Source of the DNA: Carnobacterium sp.
GTDB taxonomy: Bacteria; Bacillota; Bacilli; Lactobacillales; Carnobacteriaceae
DNA: 43,463 nucleotides
Direction: 5' to 3'
Assembly: GCA_020431645.1 (NCBI GenBank)
Contig: JAGQHW010000006.1
Location: forward strand, 1 to 43,463
The translations under genes were made by a program, and so were the position numbers. Below the pieces are notes generated by a model that was given only the letters and a program-made list of their open reading frames with translations, was not told the origin of the DNA and ran no database searches. Numbering within the stretch: the first letter of the stretch is position 1; every line of letters begins with the position of its first letter. Positions 24,784-32,305 of the stretch are shown one piece after another.

Positions 24784-25437
24784 ATGTTTACTGGGATTAT
24801 TGAAGAAATTGGAACGATTAAATCAATTAAAAAAGGTGAAAAAAGTTCAGTACTGACTATCAAAGGCCCAAAAGTGGTACAAGGGACTCGGATTGGAGAT
24901 AGTATTTCAACTAATGGTGTCTGCTTAACGGTGACAAAAATAGAAAATGATTCTTTTGAGACGGACGTGATGTCTGAGTCTTTAAAAAGGACAACTATTG
25001 GCGAATTAACTTCTGGTAGCTCTGTCAATTTAGAACGAGCGCTAAGTCTAGAGACAAGACTAGGAGGACACATGGTTAGTGGCCATATCGATGGAACTGG
25101 AAAGATAAAAGCTTTCAGGCAGGATGATAATGCCGTATGGGTTACGGTTGAAGCAAGTACGGATGTATTAAGATACATTATTGAAAAAGGTTCGATAGCT
25201 ATTGATGGCGTTAGTCTAACTGTCGTATTAGTAGATGATCAGTCGTTTCAAGTTTCCATTATACCGCATACAAGCGAAGAAACGGTGCTATTGACCAAGC
25301 AACCAGGTGATAAAGTGAATCTCGAATGCGACATGATTGGAAAGTATGTTGAAAAGTTGTTAGGACTTAGCTCAAAAGAACCGATTAAAGAAACTAACGT
25401 AACACATGGATTTTTAAAAGAAAATGGGTTCTATTAG
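24784..25437 (+). CDS. ribE: Riboflavin synthase, alpha subunit
   Basis: A 217-aa protein, the usual size, made of two lumazine-binding repeats (about 1-97 and 98-200). It begins with the invariant MFTGIIEEIG and shows NGVCLTV, SLETRLGGHMVSGHIDGTG and, in the second repeat, IDGVSLTVV and IPHTSEET. It dismutates two lumazine molecules into riboflavin. The frame opens at 24769 immediately after the ribD stop, but GGGAGG lies inside that extension, so ATG 24784 is the start. In Bacillus nomenclature this gene is also called ribB or ribE. Confidence 0.95.
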   Translation: MFTGIIEEIGTIKSIKKGEKSSVLTIKGPKVVQGTRIGDSISTNGVCLTVTKIENDSFETDVMSESLKRTTIGELTSGSSVNLERALSLETRLGGHMVSGHIDGTGKIKAFRQDDNAVWVTVEASTDVLRYIIEKGSIAIDGVSLTVVLVDDQSFQVSIIPHTSEETVLLTKQPGDKVNLECDMIGKYVEKLLGLSSKEPIKETNVTHGFLKENGFY

Positions 25438-25455
25438 GCCAGGATGGAGGACAGA

Positions 25456-26655
25456 ATGTTTAATACTATTGATGAATTACTAAATGAGTTAAAAGCAGGA
25501 AAAAATATTTTATTAGTAGACGATGAAGAACGAGAAAATGAAGGGGATATTATTTGTGCAGCTGAATTTGCGACTACAGAAAATGTGAATTTTATGGCTC
25601 GCTATGCTAAAGGACTTATTTGCATGCCAATGAGCAAAGCCTACACTAAGAAATTAGCATTGCCACAAATGATTCAAGACAATACGGATAACCACCAAAC
25701 AGCGTTTACTGTTTCAGTAGATCATCTAGATACAACCACGGGCATCTCAGCAGCTGAGCGCTCACTAACGGCGATGAAACTAGTTTCGGATGAGGCAAAA
25801 CCAACTGATTTCAGAAGACCAGGCCACATGTTTCCGTTGGAAGCAGTTGATGGGGGCGTGTTAGCTAGAAATGGACACACAGAAGCAACGGTTGATTTGA
25901 TGCAATTAGCAGGTTTGAAACCAGTCGGATTGTGTTGTGAGATTCTTAAAGAAGATGGCACAATGGCTAGAAGAAATGATTTAATGGCCTTAGCGAAAGA
26001 ACACGAGTTAAAAATAGGAACGATTGCTGACTTAATTGAGTACCGTAAAAATAAAGAACAAGTTATCTTTAGGCAATCTAAAGCACAACTGCCAACAAAA
26101 CATGGTGAGTTCGAAATCTATGCTTATGAGCACGCTGTTACAGGTGAACACCATGTTGCTTTAGTAATGGGGGATGTTAGTGATGGCAAGCCAGTTTTGT
26201 GTCGTATTCATTCTGAATGTTTAACAGGTGATGTATTTGGATCTAAAAAATGTGACTGTGGCCAACAGCTAGATGCGGCAATGGAACAAATTGCAACAGA
26301 GGGTCGTGGTATTTTAGTGTACATGCGCCAAGAAGGTCGTGGTATCGGCCTAGTGAATAAAATTAGAGCATATGCTCTTCAAGACCAAGGGCACAATACG
26401 ATTGAAGCTAATGTAGCACTTGGTTTCCCTGCTGATTTGAGAGAGTATTATGAGTCTAAACAAATCTTTGATGATTTATCCGTTTCACACTTGCGCTTGA
26501 TGACGAATAACCCATTAAAAGTAGAAGGTATGGAAAAATACGGACTAACAATTGTTGAAAGAGTGTCGCTGCAAGTAGAAGCGCAACTAGAAAATAAGGC
26601 CTATCTAAAAACCAAGCAAGAAGAAATGAATCATTATCTAAATTACCAAGTGTAA
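25456..26655 (+). CDS. ribBA: Bifunctional DHBP synthase / GTP cyclohydrolase II
   Basis: A 399-aa fusion enzyme that feeds both branches of the pathway. The N-terminal domain (about 1-200) is 3,4-dihydroxy-2-butanone-4-phosphate synthase: DDEERENEGDIICAAE, RPGHMFPLEA, RNGHTEATVDL. The C-terminal domain (about 205-399) is GTP cyclohydrolase II with zinc cysteines in SKKCDCGQQL after HSECLTGDVFG, and RQEGRGIGLVNKI. Both catalytic sets look intact. The start at 25456 follows GGAGG; the in-frame ATG at 25444 is part of that site. Confidence 0.96.
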   Translation: MFNTIDELLNELKAGKNILLVDDEERENEGDIICAAEFATTENVNFMARYAKGLICMPMSKAYTKKLALPQMIQDNTDNHQTAFTVSVDHLDTTTGISAAERSLTAMKLVSDEAKPTDFRRPGHMFPLEAVDGGVLARNGHTEATVDLMQLAGLKPVGLCCEILKEDGTMARRNDLMALAKEHELKIGTIADLIEYRKNKEQVIFRQSKAQLPTKHGEFEIYAYEHAVTGEHHVALVMGDVSDGKPVLCRIHSECLTGDVFGSKKCDCGQQLDAAMEQIATEGRGILVYMRQEGRGIGLVNKIRAYALQDQGHNTIEANVALGFPADLREYYESKQIFDDLSVSHLRLMTNNPLKVEGMEKYGLTIVERVSLQVEAQLENKAYLKTKQEEMNHYLNYQV

Positions 26656-26689
26656 TAAAAAATAACGATTAAAAAATGGAGGAATTATA

Positions 26690-27151
26690 ATGAACGTATT
26701 CGAAGGACAATTAATCGCGAAAGATTTAAAAATAGGGATTGTAATTGCACGTTTTAATGAATTTATAGGGTCAAGATTATTAAGTGGAGCACTAGACGGC
26801 TTGAAAAGACATGGCATGTCAGAAGAGGAGATTGCAATTGCTTGGGTACCAGGAGCTTATGAAATTCCATTAGTTGCACAAAAAATGGCAACTTCAGGTA
26901 AGTATGATGCGATTATTACGTTAGGAGCAGTAATCAAAGGCGCTACGTTACACTATGAGCTTGTCTGCTCAGAAGTCACAAAAGGAGTTGCTACAGCCTC
27001 AATGAATACTGGTTTACCAATAATATTTGGTGTCTTAACGACAGATAGTATTGAGCAAGCTATTGAGCGTGCCGGTACTAAGTCTGGTAATAAAGGCTAT
27101 GAAGCAGCTGTTTCAGCTATTGAGATGGCGAACTTATTGAAAGAAATGTAA
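26690..27151 (+). CDS. ribH: 6,7-dimethyl-8-ribityllumazine synthase
   Basis: A 153-aa protein of typical length. Motifs: [12 protein letters not shown] near the start, [34 protein letters not shown] with the catalytic His, and [23 protein letters not shown]. It condenses the RibBA butanone product with the RibD pyrimidine; the product is used by RibE. AATGGAGG precedes the start. A HAD hydrolase gene begins 9 bp downstream. Confidence 0.96.
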   Translation: MNVFEGQLIAKDLKIGIVIARFNEFIGSRLLSGALDGLKRHGMSEEEIAIAWVPGAYEIPLVAQKMATSGKYDAIITLGAVIKGATLHYELVCSEVTKGVATASMNTGLPIIFGVLTTDSIEQAIERAGTKSGNKGYEAAVSAIEMANLLKEM

Positions 27152-27160
27152 GGTTTAATC

Positions 27161-27826
27161 ATGGATAAAGCGAGATTAAAAGCTATACGAACACTCATTT
27201 TTGATTACGATGGGACGCTCCACGATAGTAGGCAGAACTATATTGCTGCTTTTAAACGGGCCTATCGTTATTTGGTAGCACACCAAAAAGCTAAACCAAG
27301 AGAATGGCAAGATGATGAGATAACGAAGTGGCTAGGTTATAGTAGCAAAGAAATGTGGGAGAACTTTATGCCCGATTTAGCTAAAGAGTATCAACTAGCT
27401 GCTTCAAAATTAATAGGCGAAACGTTACTAGAAAAGGTCCTTTTAAAAGAAGCGAAACTGTATCCAGAAGCATTAGAAACATTGGATAATCTAAAAAGTA
27501 AGGGATACAACTTAATTTTTTTGAGTAACTGTAGCGAAGCCTATATGCAAGCACATCAAGAAATATTTCAATTAGATTGTTACTTCGATGAGATGTACTG
27601 CAGTGAACAATTTAATTTTATACCTAAACACGAAATCGTTACGTTGATTAAGAGTGAATGGCAAGAAGAGTACCTTGTGATTGGTGATCGTATTCATGAT
27701 TTAGAAATCGGGCATTACCATCAATTGATTACAATAGGCTGCACTTATGGCTTTGGCACAAAAGCAGAAATGCAACAATCTGATATAAGGATAAACAACA
27801 TTCAAGAATTACAAGAATTACTATAG
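27161..27826 (+). CDS. HAD-family phosphatase, last gene of the rib operon
   Basis: A 221-aa haloacid-dehalogenase phosphatase of the Gph/PGP type with a helical cap after motif I. Motif I is FDYDGTLHDS (nucleophile Asp15, acid Asp17), motif II FLSNCS, motif III Lys in IPKHEI, motif IV VIGDRIHDLE. It starts 9 bp after ribH and ends at the operon terminator, so it is very likely co-transcribed and FMN-controlled. Riboflavin synthesis needs a phosphatase for 5-amino-6-ribitylamino-uracil phosphate, supplied in Bacillus by HAD enzymes encoded elsewhere (YcsE, YwtE, YitU); this gene is a positional candidate for that step. Alternatives are other small phosphoester substrates. Confidence 0.82.
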   Translation: MDKARLKAIRTLIFDYDGTLHDSRQNYIAAFKRAYRYLVAHQKAKPREWQDDEITKWLGYSSKEMWENFMPDLAKEYQLAASKLIGETLLEKVLLKEAKLYPEALETLDNLKSKGYNLIFLSNCSEAYMQAHQEIFQLDCYFDEMYCSEQFNFIPKHEIVTLIKSEWQEEYLVIGDRIHDLEIGHYHQLITIGCTYGFGTKAEMQQSDIRINNIQELQELL

Positions 27827-27870
27827 AAAAACATTCCGACCTAATAAAATAAGTGGGTCGGAATGTTTTT
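27827..27870. terminator. Bidirectional terminator after the rib operon
   Basis: AAAAACATTCCGACC (27827-27841) and GGTCGGAATGTTTTT (27856-27870) form a perfect 15-bp stem with A- and T-runs, serving the rib operon and the convergent oxidoreductase gene, whose stop overlaps it by 2 bp. Confidence 0.9.
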
Positions 27871-28837
27871 ATTCAAAATCAAACGTTAATCCCCATTTTT
27901 TTCTAAGAGTATCCATTATGTCCATCACATCATGGGTCAACGTTAATGAGCTGGTGTCTTTTTTAGTGCGAACATTTTCGTTAAAATGAGAAATTTCGTA
28001 ATTCAAAGCTTGAGTAGTGTAACCGGCTTGAATGCGCTCGACAGACCCATCAGAATAAGTTAGGGTAGCTTCATCAGCCCTCGGGAAATCAGGCACCGTA
28101 AGATAACCATGTTCAAAAGCAACAATCCCTTGTTTAGGCATCTTAGCTCTAAACGCAATAGCAATAGTGGCGAGTTCGTTTTCAGCGTTTTTTAAGATGA
28201 TTCCAGCCTGCTCATCTACTCCGGTTTCAAAAAAGTTAACGGTTGTTAGAACTTCATTGGGCTGACTGGATAAAAAGAAACGAGCGAATGATAAAGCATA
28301 AGTTCCAATATCTAATAAAGCACCACCAGCAATGGCTTTATTAAAGAAACGATTCGTTGGATCCGCTTCTTTTAGACTGCCAAAAGAGACTTGAATCATG
28401 TTTAATTTACCAAGTGAGCCATCAGCCATTCTTTTCTTCAGTTCTTGATAAAGTGGCATATGATAAATGGTCATAGCCTCCGCTAAAATCAAGTCTTTTT
28501 CTTTAGCAAGATTCATAGCAGCATCTAGTTGCTTGGTATTCATAACAATGGCTTTTTCACAAAGGACATGCTTACCATGTTCTAGGCTCTTCATAATAAG
28601 ATCTGCGTGATGACTATGAGGAGTCGCAATATAAACCACATCGATAGCAGGATCATTCAGTAGTTCATCATAACTGCCATAAGCTTTTTCAATCCCAAAG
28701 GTCGTTGCGAATTGTTCAGCTTTTTCGATTGAGCGAGACCCAACTGCATAAAGTTGTGCATCATCAGCTGCAAAAGTTGCAGCGAAACTTGTAGCAATAG
28801 ACCCTAATCCTAAAATACTCCAATACAATTTTTTCAT
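27869..28837 (-). CDS. Gfo/Idh/MocA-family NAD(P)-dependent oxidoreductase
   Basis: A 322-aa enzyme with an N-terminal Rossmann domain (about 1-120: WSILGLGSIATSFAATF, then DVVYIATPHSHHADL and HGKHVLCEKAIVMN). In most relatives the last motif is EKP; here it is EKA, as in a trans-dihydrobenzenediol-dehydrogenase-like branch. The C-terminal alpha/beta domain includes GGALLDIGTYALSFARF. The substrate, often a sugar or inositol derivative, cannot be read from sequence. GGAGG precedes the start. It is a single gene, divergent from the unknown protein to its right. Confidence 0.85.
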   Translation of the reverse strand: MKKLYWSILGLGSIATSFAATFAADDAQLYAVGSRSIEKAEQFATTFGIEKAYGSYDELLNDPAIDVVYIATPHSHHADLIMKSLEHGKHVLCEKAIVMNTKQLDAAMNLAKEKDLILAEAMTIYHMPLYQELKKRMADGSLGKLNMIQVSFGSLKEADPTNRFFNKAIAGGALLDIGTYALSFARFFLSSQPNEVLTTVNFFETGVDEQAGIILKNAENELATIAIAFRAKMPKQGIVAFEHGYLTVPDFPRADEATLTYSDGSVERIQAGYTTQALNYEISHFNENVRTKKDTSSLTLTHDVMDIMDTLRKKWGLTFDFE

Positions 28838-29013
28838 TTTTATTCCTCCTTCATCCTTAGATAGGAACTTCTTTATCTTCTTTCATTGTAGCAAGCCAAA
28901 GAAGTGGACGCAATGAGAAGCCTTACACTTTTGTTTTAAAGCTGTTACGTGTAAAATAGAAGTAGCACTTATTCTATCAATGAAGGACCATGACAATGAG
29001 AGGGGAATGCATC

Positions 29014-29547
29014 ATGCAAGAAGCACTTATCCAGATTGTTTTATATACCATAAAGGAAAATTATCATACTGAGAAAGACTTTTACTCTAGTCAATTATCC
29101 ATTAGCCAAGAAAATTGGCAACGATGGAAAGAGGGTGAAATTAGTCTGAAACCAAAAGATGAACAGGCTATCATAAGTTTATTTACAGATTATGAATGGA
29201 TGTTGGTCCAAAAGGTTATCCGAAACGCAACGTTCTTTCCAGAGGTAGAAACGCATCCCGTCGAAGAATACTTAGGAATAAAATTCCACGTAGCTAAAAA
29301 ATGGGTGAACAGTGGTACGGCTGAGCTAGCGTTTCAACAAGAGAATGAAAAAGAAACAATCAGTCAACACCGTAAAAAAAATAGTACGGTTCTTAAAATT
29401 GACATGAACTATGATTTTTGGAGTTACAAAGACCGGATTGAATTGAGTCTACCAGGTATTATCCAACAGCAAATTGAAACTGAAAAACAAGATTTATTAG
29501 AGTGGTTTAAAGAAAATATTGAAGATCACTACGTAGTTCAAGAATAA
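29014..29547 (+). CDS. Uncharacterised protein with two helix-turn-helix-like stretches
   Basis: A protein of about 178 aa that I do not recognise. Two similar stretches occur: LSISQENWQRWKEGE at about residues 22-36 and LGIKFHVAKKWVNSG at about 85-99, each with the shape of a helix-turn-helix recognition region ending in W-x-x-G. The C-terminal third is charged with many Glu and Lys and carries no signal or membrane helix. Start is uncertain: ATG 28990, 28996 and 29014 are all in frame; 29014 has AGAGGGGA at good distance and 28996 has AAGGA. It is monocistronic with its own terminator. It could be a small DNA-binding regulator. Confidence 0.65.
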   Translation: MQEALIQIVLYTIKENYHTEKDFYSSQLSISQENWQRWKEGEISLKPKDEQAIISLFTDYEWMLVQKVIRNATFFPEVETHPVEEYLGIKFHVAKKWVNSGTAELAFQQENEKETISQHRKKNSTVLKIDMNYDFWSYKDRIELSLPGIIQQQIETEKQDLLEWFKENIEDHYVVQE

Positions 29548-29564
29548 AGGCAATAAAGGGCTTG

Positions 29565-29597
29565 AAAAAGGTGGGGCAAAAGCTCCATCTTTTTTTG
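29565..29597 (+). terminator. Terminator after the unknown gene
   Basis: AAAAAGGTGGGGC pairs with GCTCCATCTTTTT around loop AAAA (two G-U), followed by T-run. Confidence 0.75.
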
Positions 29598-29764
29598 TCC
29601 GATTTGTTTTAAATAATGAGTTGAAAATAAAAGAAGACCTGTTTTTTATGACGATTTTATCAATAAATGTTATTATAGGAGAGAACAAAAAAATTCTTGT
29701 TTTAATTAAGAAAAAACAGGATTTTATTTTTTGCTACTAGTAAAAAGAACGGAGCATGACTAAA

Positions 29765-30592
29765 ATGAACTATAAAAAAATAGCAGGCAGTCTTTTGATT
29801 TTAACAACGATTACAGGTTGCGGATTAATAGAAGAAACTTTTTATAATACCTCTGATGAATCCAGTAAATCTGAAACATCAATAGACAATCAATCGATAG
29901 CTGCAGATTCTTCTGTTGAAGCCTTAACACCAGAAGAAGAACAACAGCTAAAAGAAAAAGAAGAACGCCAAATGATGTTAGAAGAGTTACCTAATGTAGC
30001 CGTTTCTGATTGGAATTTACTATTGGTTAATAACTCTCAGTTGATTGATCCTAACCTTGACTTGCCTTTAACTATTTTACCAAATGGATACATGATTGAT
30101 GAACGTATAGAACAAGAATACGAAAATTGGTTAAAGAAAGCTTCTGAGGCTGGCTTTGAAATTGTTTTAGTTTCTAGTTACCGTTCAGTTGATTTGCAAC
30201 AAAAAAATTATGACAGCAGCATTCAACGTTATATAGGGCAAAATTATACTCAAGAAGATGCTGTTAAAGAAACTGAAAAATATATTGCTATTCCAGGGGG
30301 CAGCGAACACCACACTGGCTTAGCTGTTGATATTCTGGATTCAGAATGGTCAGAAACTGGACAAGGATTAATACCTGAATACGACACACAAGCTTCTCAG
30401 CATTGGTTAGTAGACAACATGACTGATTATGGCTTCATTTTGCGTTTTCCAAAAGGAAAAGAAGCAGAGACGGGAATTAATTATGAGTCATGGCATTTTC
30501 GTTATGTTGGCATTGAAAATGCTAAATACATCGAAAAATATGACCTATCTTTGGAAGAGTACATTGAATTACTAAAAGAAGCTGGAAAATAA
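29765..30592 (+). CDS. VanY-type D-alanyl-D-alanine carboxypeptidase, lipoprotein
   Basis: A 275-aa exported lipoprotein; lipobox ITGC with Cys19. After a Ser/Glu-rich linker (about 25-70) comes the M15B peptidase domain. Its zinc residues are visible: SEHHTGLAVDI (SxHxxGxAxD pattern) and ESWHFRYV (ExxWH). SYRSVDLQQKNY is the other conserved block. It should trim the terminal D-Ala from peptidoglycan stems at the outer face of the membrane. In-frame ATG 29756 is too close to GGAG; ATG 29765 is preferred. The glucosaminidase gene starts 23 bp later, so the two form a wall-remodelling pair. No VanS/VanR-like genes are nearby; vancomycin resistance should not be inferred. Confidence 0.88.
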   Translation: MNYKKIAGSLLILTTITGCGLIEETFYNTSDESSKSETSIDNQSIAADSSVEALTPEEEQQLKEKEERQMMLEELPNVAVSDWNLLLVNNSQLIDPNLDLPLTILPNGYMIDERIEQEYENWLKKASEAGFEIVLVSSYRSVDLQQKNYDSSIQRYIGQNYTQEDAVKETEKYIAIPGGSEHHTGLAVDILDSEWSETGQGLIPEYDTQASQHWLVDNMTDYGFILRFPKGKEAETGINYESWHFRYVGIENAKYIEKYDLSLEEYIELLKEAGK

Positions 30593-30615
30593 ATCAAAAG
30601 GAAAGACGTGATAAG

Positions 30616-31272
30616 TTGGGTAAAAAGAAACCAGTAAAAAAGTATGCTTCTTCAAAAAATAAAAAGAATCGTCTTTTTATTTTTTGGTCATCTCCTAGTT
30701 TTGTATTGGTTAGTTTATTTGCAGTTTGTCTAATTTTTTTTAGTGCAATCGCTTTGTTAGGGTCAAAAAATCCAACCGGAAGCTTAGATTCGTCCTTAGC
30801 GATAGACAATACGAGTGAAGAACAATTTATTAGCCAAACAGCTGAATATGCCAAACAATTAAAAGAAACATATGGTATTCTTCCAAGTATTAGCATTGCG
30901 CAGGCTATTTTAGAATCTGATTGGGGCAAAAGCGAACTTTCAGTAAAATACAATAATTTTTATGGTATTAAAGGCAGTAATCCTGATCAAACAACGGTCA
31001 TGAATACGAAAGAATTTGTTAATGGAGAATGGATTGAAATAAAGGCACCTTTTAAAGTATACGAGAGTTGGCAAGAGTCGATGGAGGAACATGCTAGACT
31101 TCTCGTTTTTGGAACCACTTGGAATACCAATCAATACGCAACAGTCGTAGCAGCAATAAACTATAAAGAAGCAGCGTTTGCTTTGCAAAAAAGTGGGTAT
31201 GCCACTGATCCAGAATACCCGGTAAAGCTAATTGCTTTAATTGAACAATACAACTTAAACCAGTATGATTGA
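30616..31272 (+). CDS. Membrane-anchored endo-beta-N-acetylglucosaminidase (GH73-like)
   Basis: A 218-aa protein with a Lys-rich cytoplasmic start, one membrane helix (about 30-52, VLVSLFAVCLIFFSAIALL) and an extracellular glucosaminidase (lysozyme subfamily 4) domain. ILPSISIAQAILESDWGKSE contains the catalytic Glu, followed by NNFYGIKG, FKVYESWQESMEEHARLL and YATDPEYPVKLIALIE. It cuts the glycan strands of peptidoglycan. The start is TTG at 30616; no ATG fits and the upstream AAAGGA is distant, so translation is probably coupled to vanY. No cell-wall-binding repeats are present, unlike large autolysins. Confidence 0.85.
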   Translation: MGKKKPVKKYASSKNKKNRLFIFWSSPSFVLVSLFAVCLIFFSAIALLGSKNPTGSLDSSLAIDNTSEEQFISQTAEYAKQLKETYGILPSISIAQAILESDWGKSELSVKYNNFYGIKGSNPDQTTVMNTKEFVNGEWIEIKAPFKVYESWQESMEEHARLLVFGTTWNTNQYATVVAAINYKEAAFALQKSGYATDPEYPVKLIALIEQYNLNQYD

Positions 31273-31384
31273 GTAACGACGGTTTTTCTATTATTATCCG
31301 ATAGTTAGCCGAGTTTAGAAGAAAAACGACTCAATTTGTCTGTTAAGAGGAAGTTTAAGTCGAGTAAGCTTAAAAAGAGTTTAT

Positions 31385-31416
31385 ACTTGTCTATTTATAT
31401 GGAAAAATAGACAAGT
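31385..31416. repeat. Perfect 12-bp inverted repeat without T-run
   Basis: ACTTGTCTATTT-N8-AAATAGACAAGT lies 112 bp past the glucosaminidase stop and 120 bp before the TIM-barrel gene. The lack of a U-run on either strand argues against an ordinary terminator. It may be an operator for a dimeric repressor or a stabilising 3' hairpin. Confidence 0.6.
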
Positions 31417-31536
31417 AGAGAATAAGTAATGAAACACTTGTTCAAACTCACGAATAGAATTCATAAATAAAACGTCAAGCTTTAAAAAAATAATAAACGA
31501 GTAAAAAAGGGTTAAAGATACCAGGAGGTTAAATAA

Positions 31537-32247
31537 ATGGAAGAGCGCATTAAAAAGAAAGTTCCAAAAATTACAACAGATTTGAGAAGAGATTACATTA
31601 AAGTACCTGAGATTATTCGCAAAGCGAGTGGGATTGTCATTAATGGCAAACGAATTCGCTCGTTTATTTTCACAACAGATATTGCTATTATTATGAATAA
31701 TAATGCAGATGCAATAATAGCTGTCTACCCGTTTACGCCTCATCCAGCAGTTGTTAACGGCATCACAACGGTAGCGAATATGCCTGTCGTTGCAGGAGTT
31801 GGTGGAGGATTAACTCACGGCCCTAGATCGTCTAATATTGCTCTATTTGCTGAAGCACATGGCTGTATCGGTGTTGTTTTAAATTCACCGACACCTTTAA
31901 GTACGATAAGTGAAGTAAACGGTATAGTTGATATTCCAATTATTCTAACAGTCGTTTCAGAATTTACAGACATCCAAGAAAAAATAGATGCTGGAGTCGA
32001 TATTGTGAATATCAGTGGCGCAGCGAATACCGCTAATATCGTCAGAGAAGTCCGTCAAGCATTCCCAGAACTACCGATTATAGCAACAGGTGGACCAACT
32101 TTAGAAAGTATCCAAAGAACAATAGAAGCAGGAGCTAATGCGATTACGTATACACCGCCAAGTAATGGAGAACTATTTAGCAAAAAAATGAAGAAATACC
32201 GTATACAAGAAGAAGAAAAGGCTGAAGATTCAGATCATCATGCATAA
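31537..32247 (+). CDS. ThiG/HisF-like TIM-barrel protein of unknown function
   Basis: A 236-aa soluble protein. The C-terminal half reads as a phosphate-binding TIM barrel: AGVDIVNISGAANTANIV, then LPIIATGGPTLESIQRTIEAGANAITYTPP, the paired glycine loops seen in HisF, ThiG and similar enzymes. The middle has MPVVAGVGGGLTHG and AEAHGCIGVVLNSPT. Similar proteins are sometimes labelled hydrolase in annotations, without experimental basis that I know of. A basic, flexible N-terminus and a charged C-terminal tail flank the barrel. AGGAGG precedes the start. The PBP gene begins 58 bp downstream, possibly in the same unit. Confidence 0.72.
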   Translation: MEERIKKKVPKITTDLRRDYIKVPEIIRKASGIVINGKRIRSFIFTTDIAIIMNNNADAIIAVYPFTPHPAVVNGITTVANMPVVAGVGGGLTHGPRSSNIALFAEAHGCIGVVLNSPTPLSTISEVNGIVDIPIILTVVSEFTDIQEKIDAGVDIVNISGAANTANIVREVRQAFPELPIIATGGPTLESIQRTIEAGANAITYTPPSNGELFSKKMKKYRIQEEEKAEDSDHHA

Positions 32248-32305
32248 AAATAACGTAAAAAGTCTACTGGCTTCATTCTAAAAAAATAAAAAAGGAGGCA
32301 AACGA

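Noticed and set aside
29689-29728. Bulged hairpin with T-run in the leader of the VanY gene as an attenuator
   Set aside because: Stem is A/U only with a bulge, and no ligand-binding or leader-peptide feature precedes it.
29765-30592. VanY as part of a vancomycin-resistance cluster
   Set aside because: No vanS/R/H/A/X-like genes nearby; housekeeping D,D-carboxypeptidases share these motifs.
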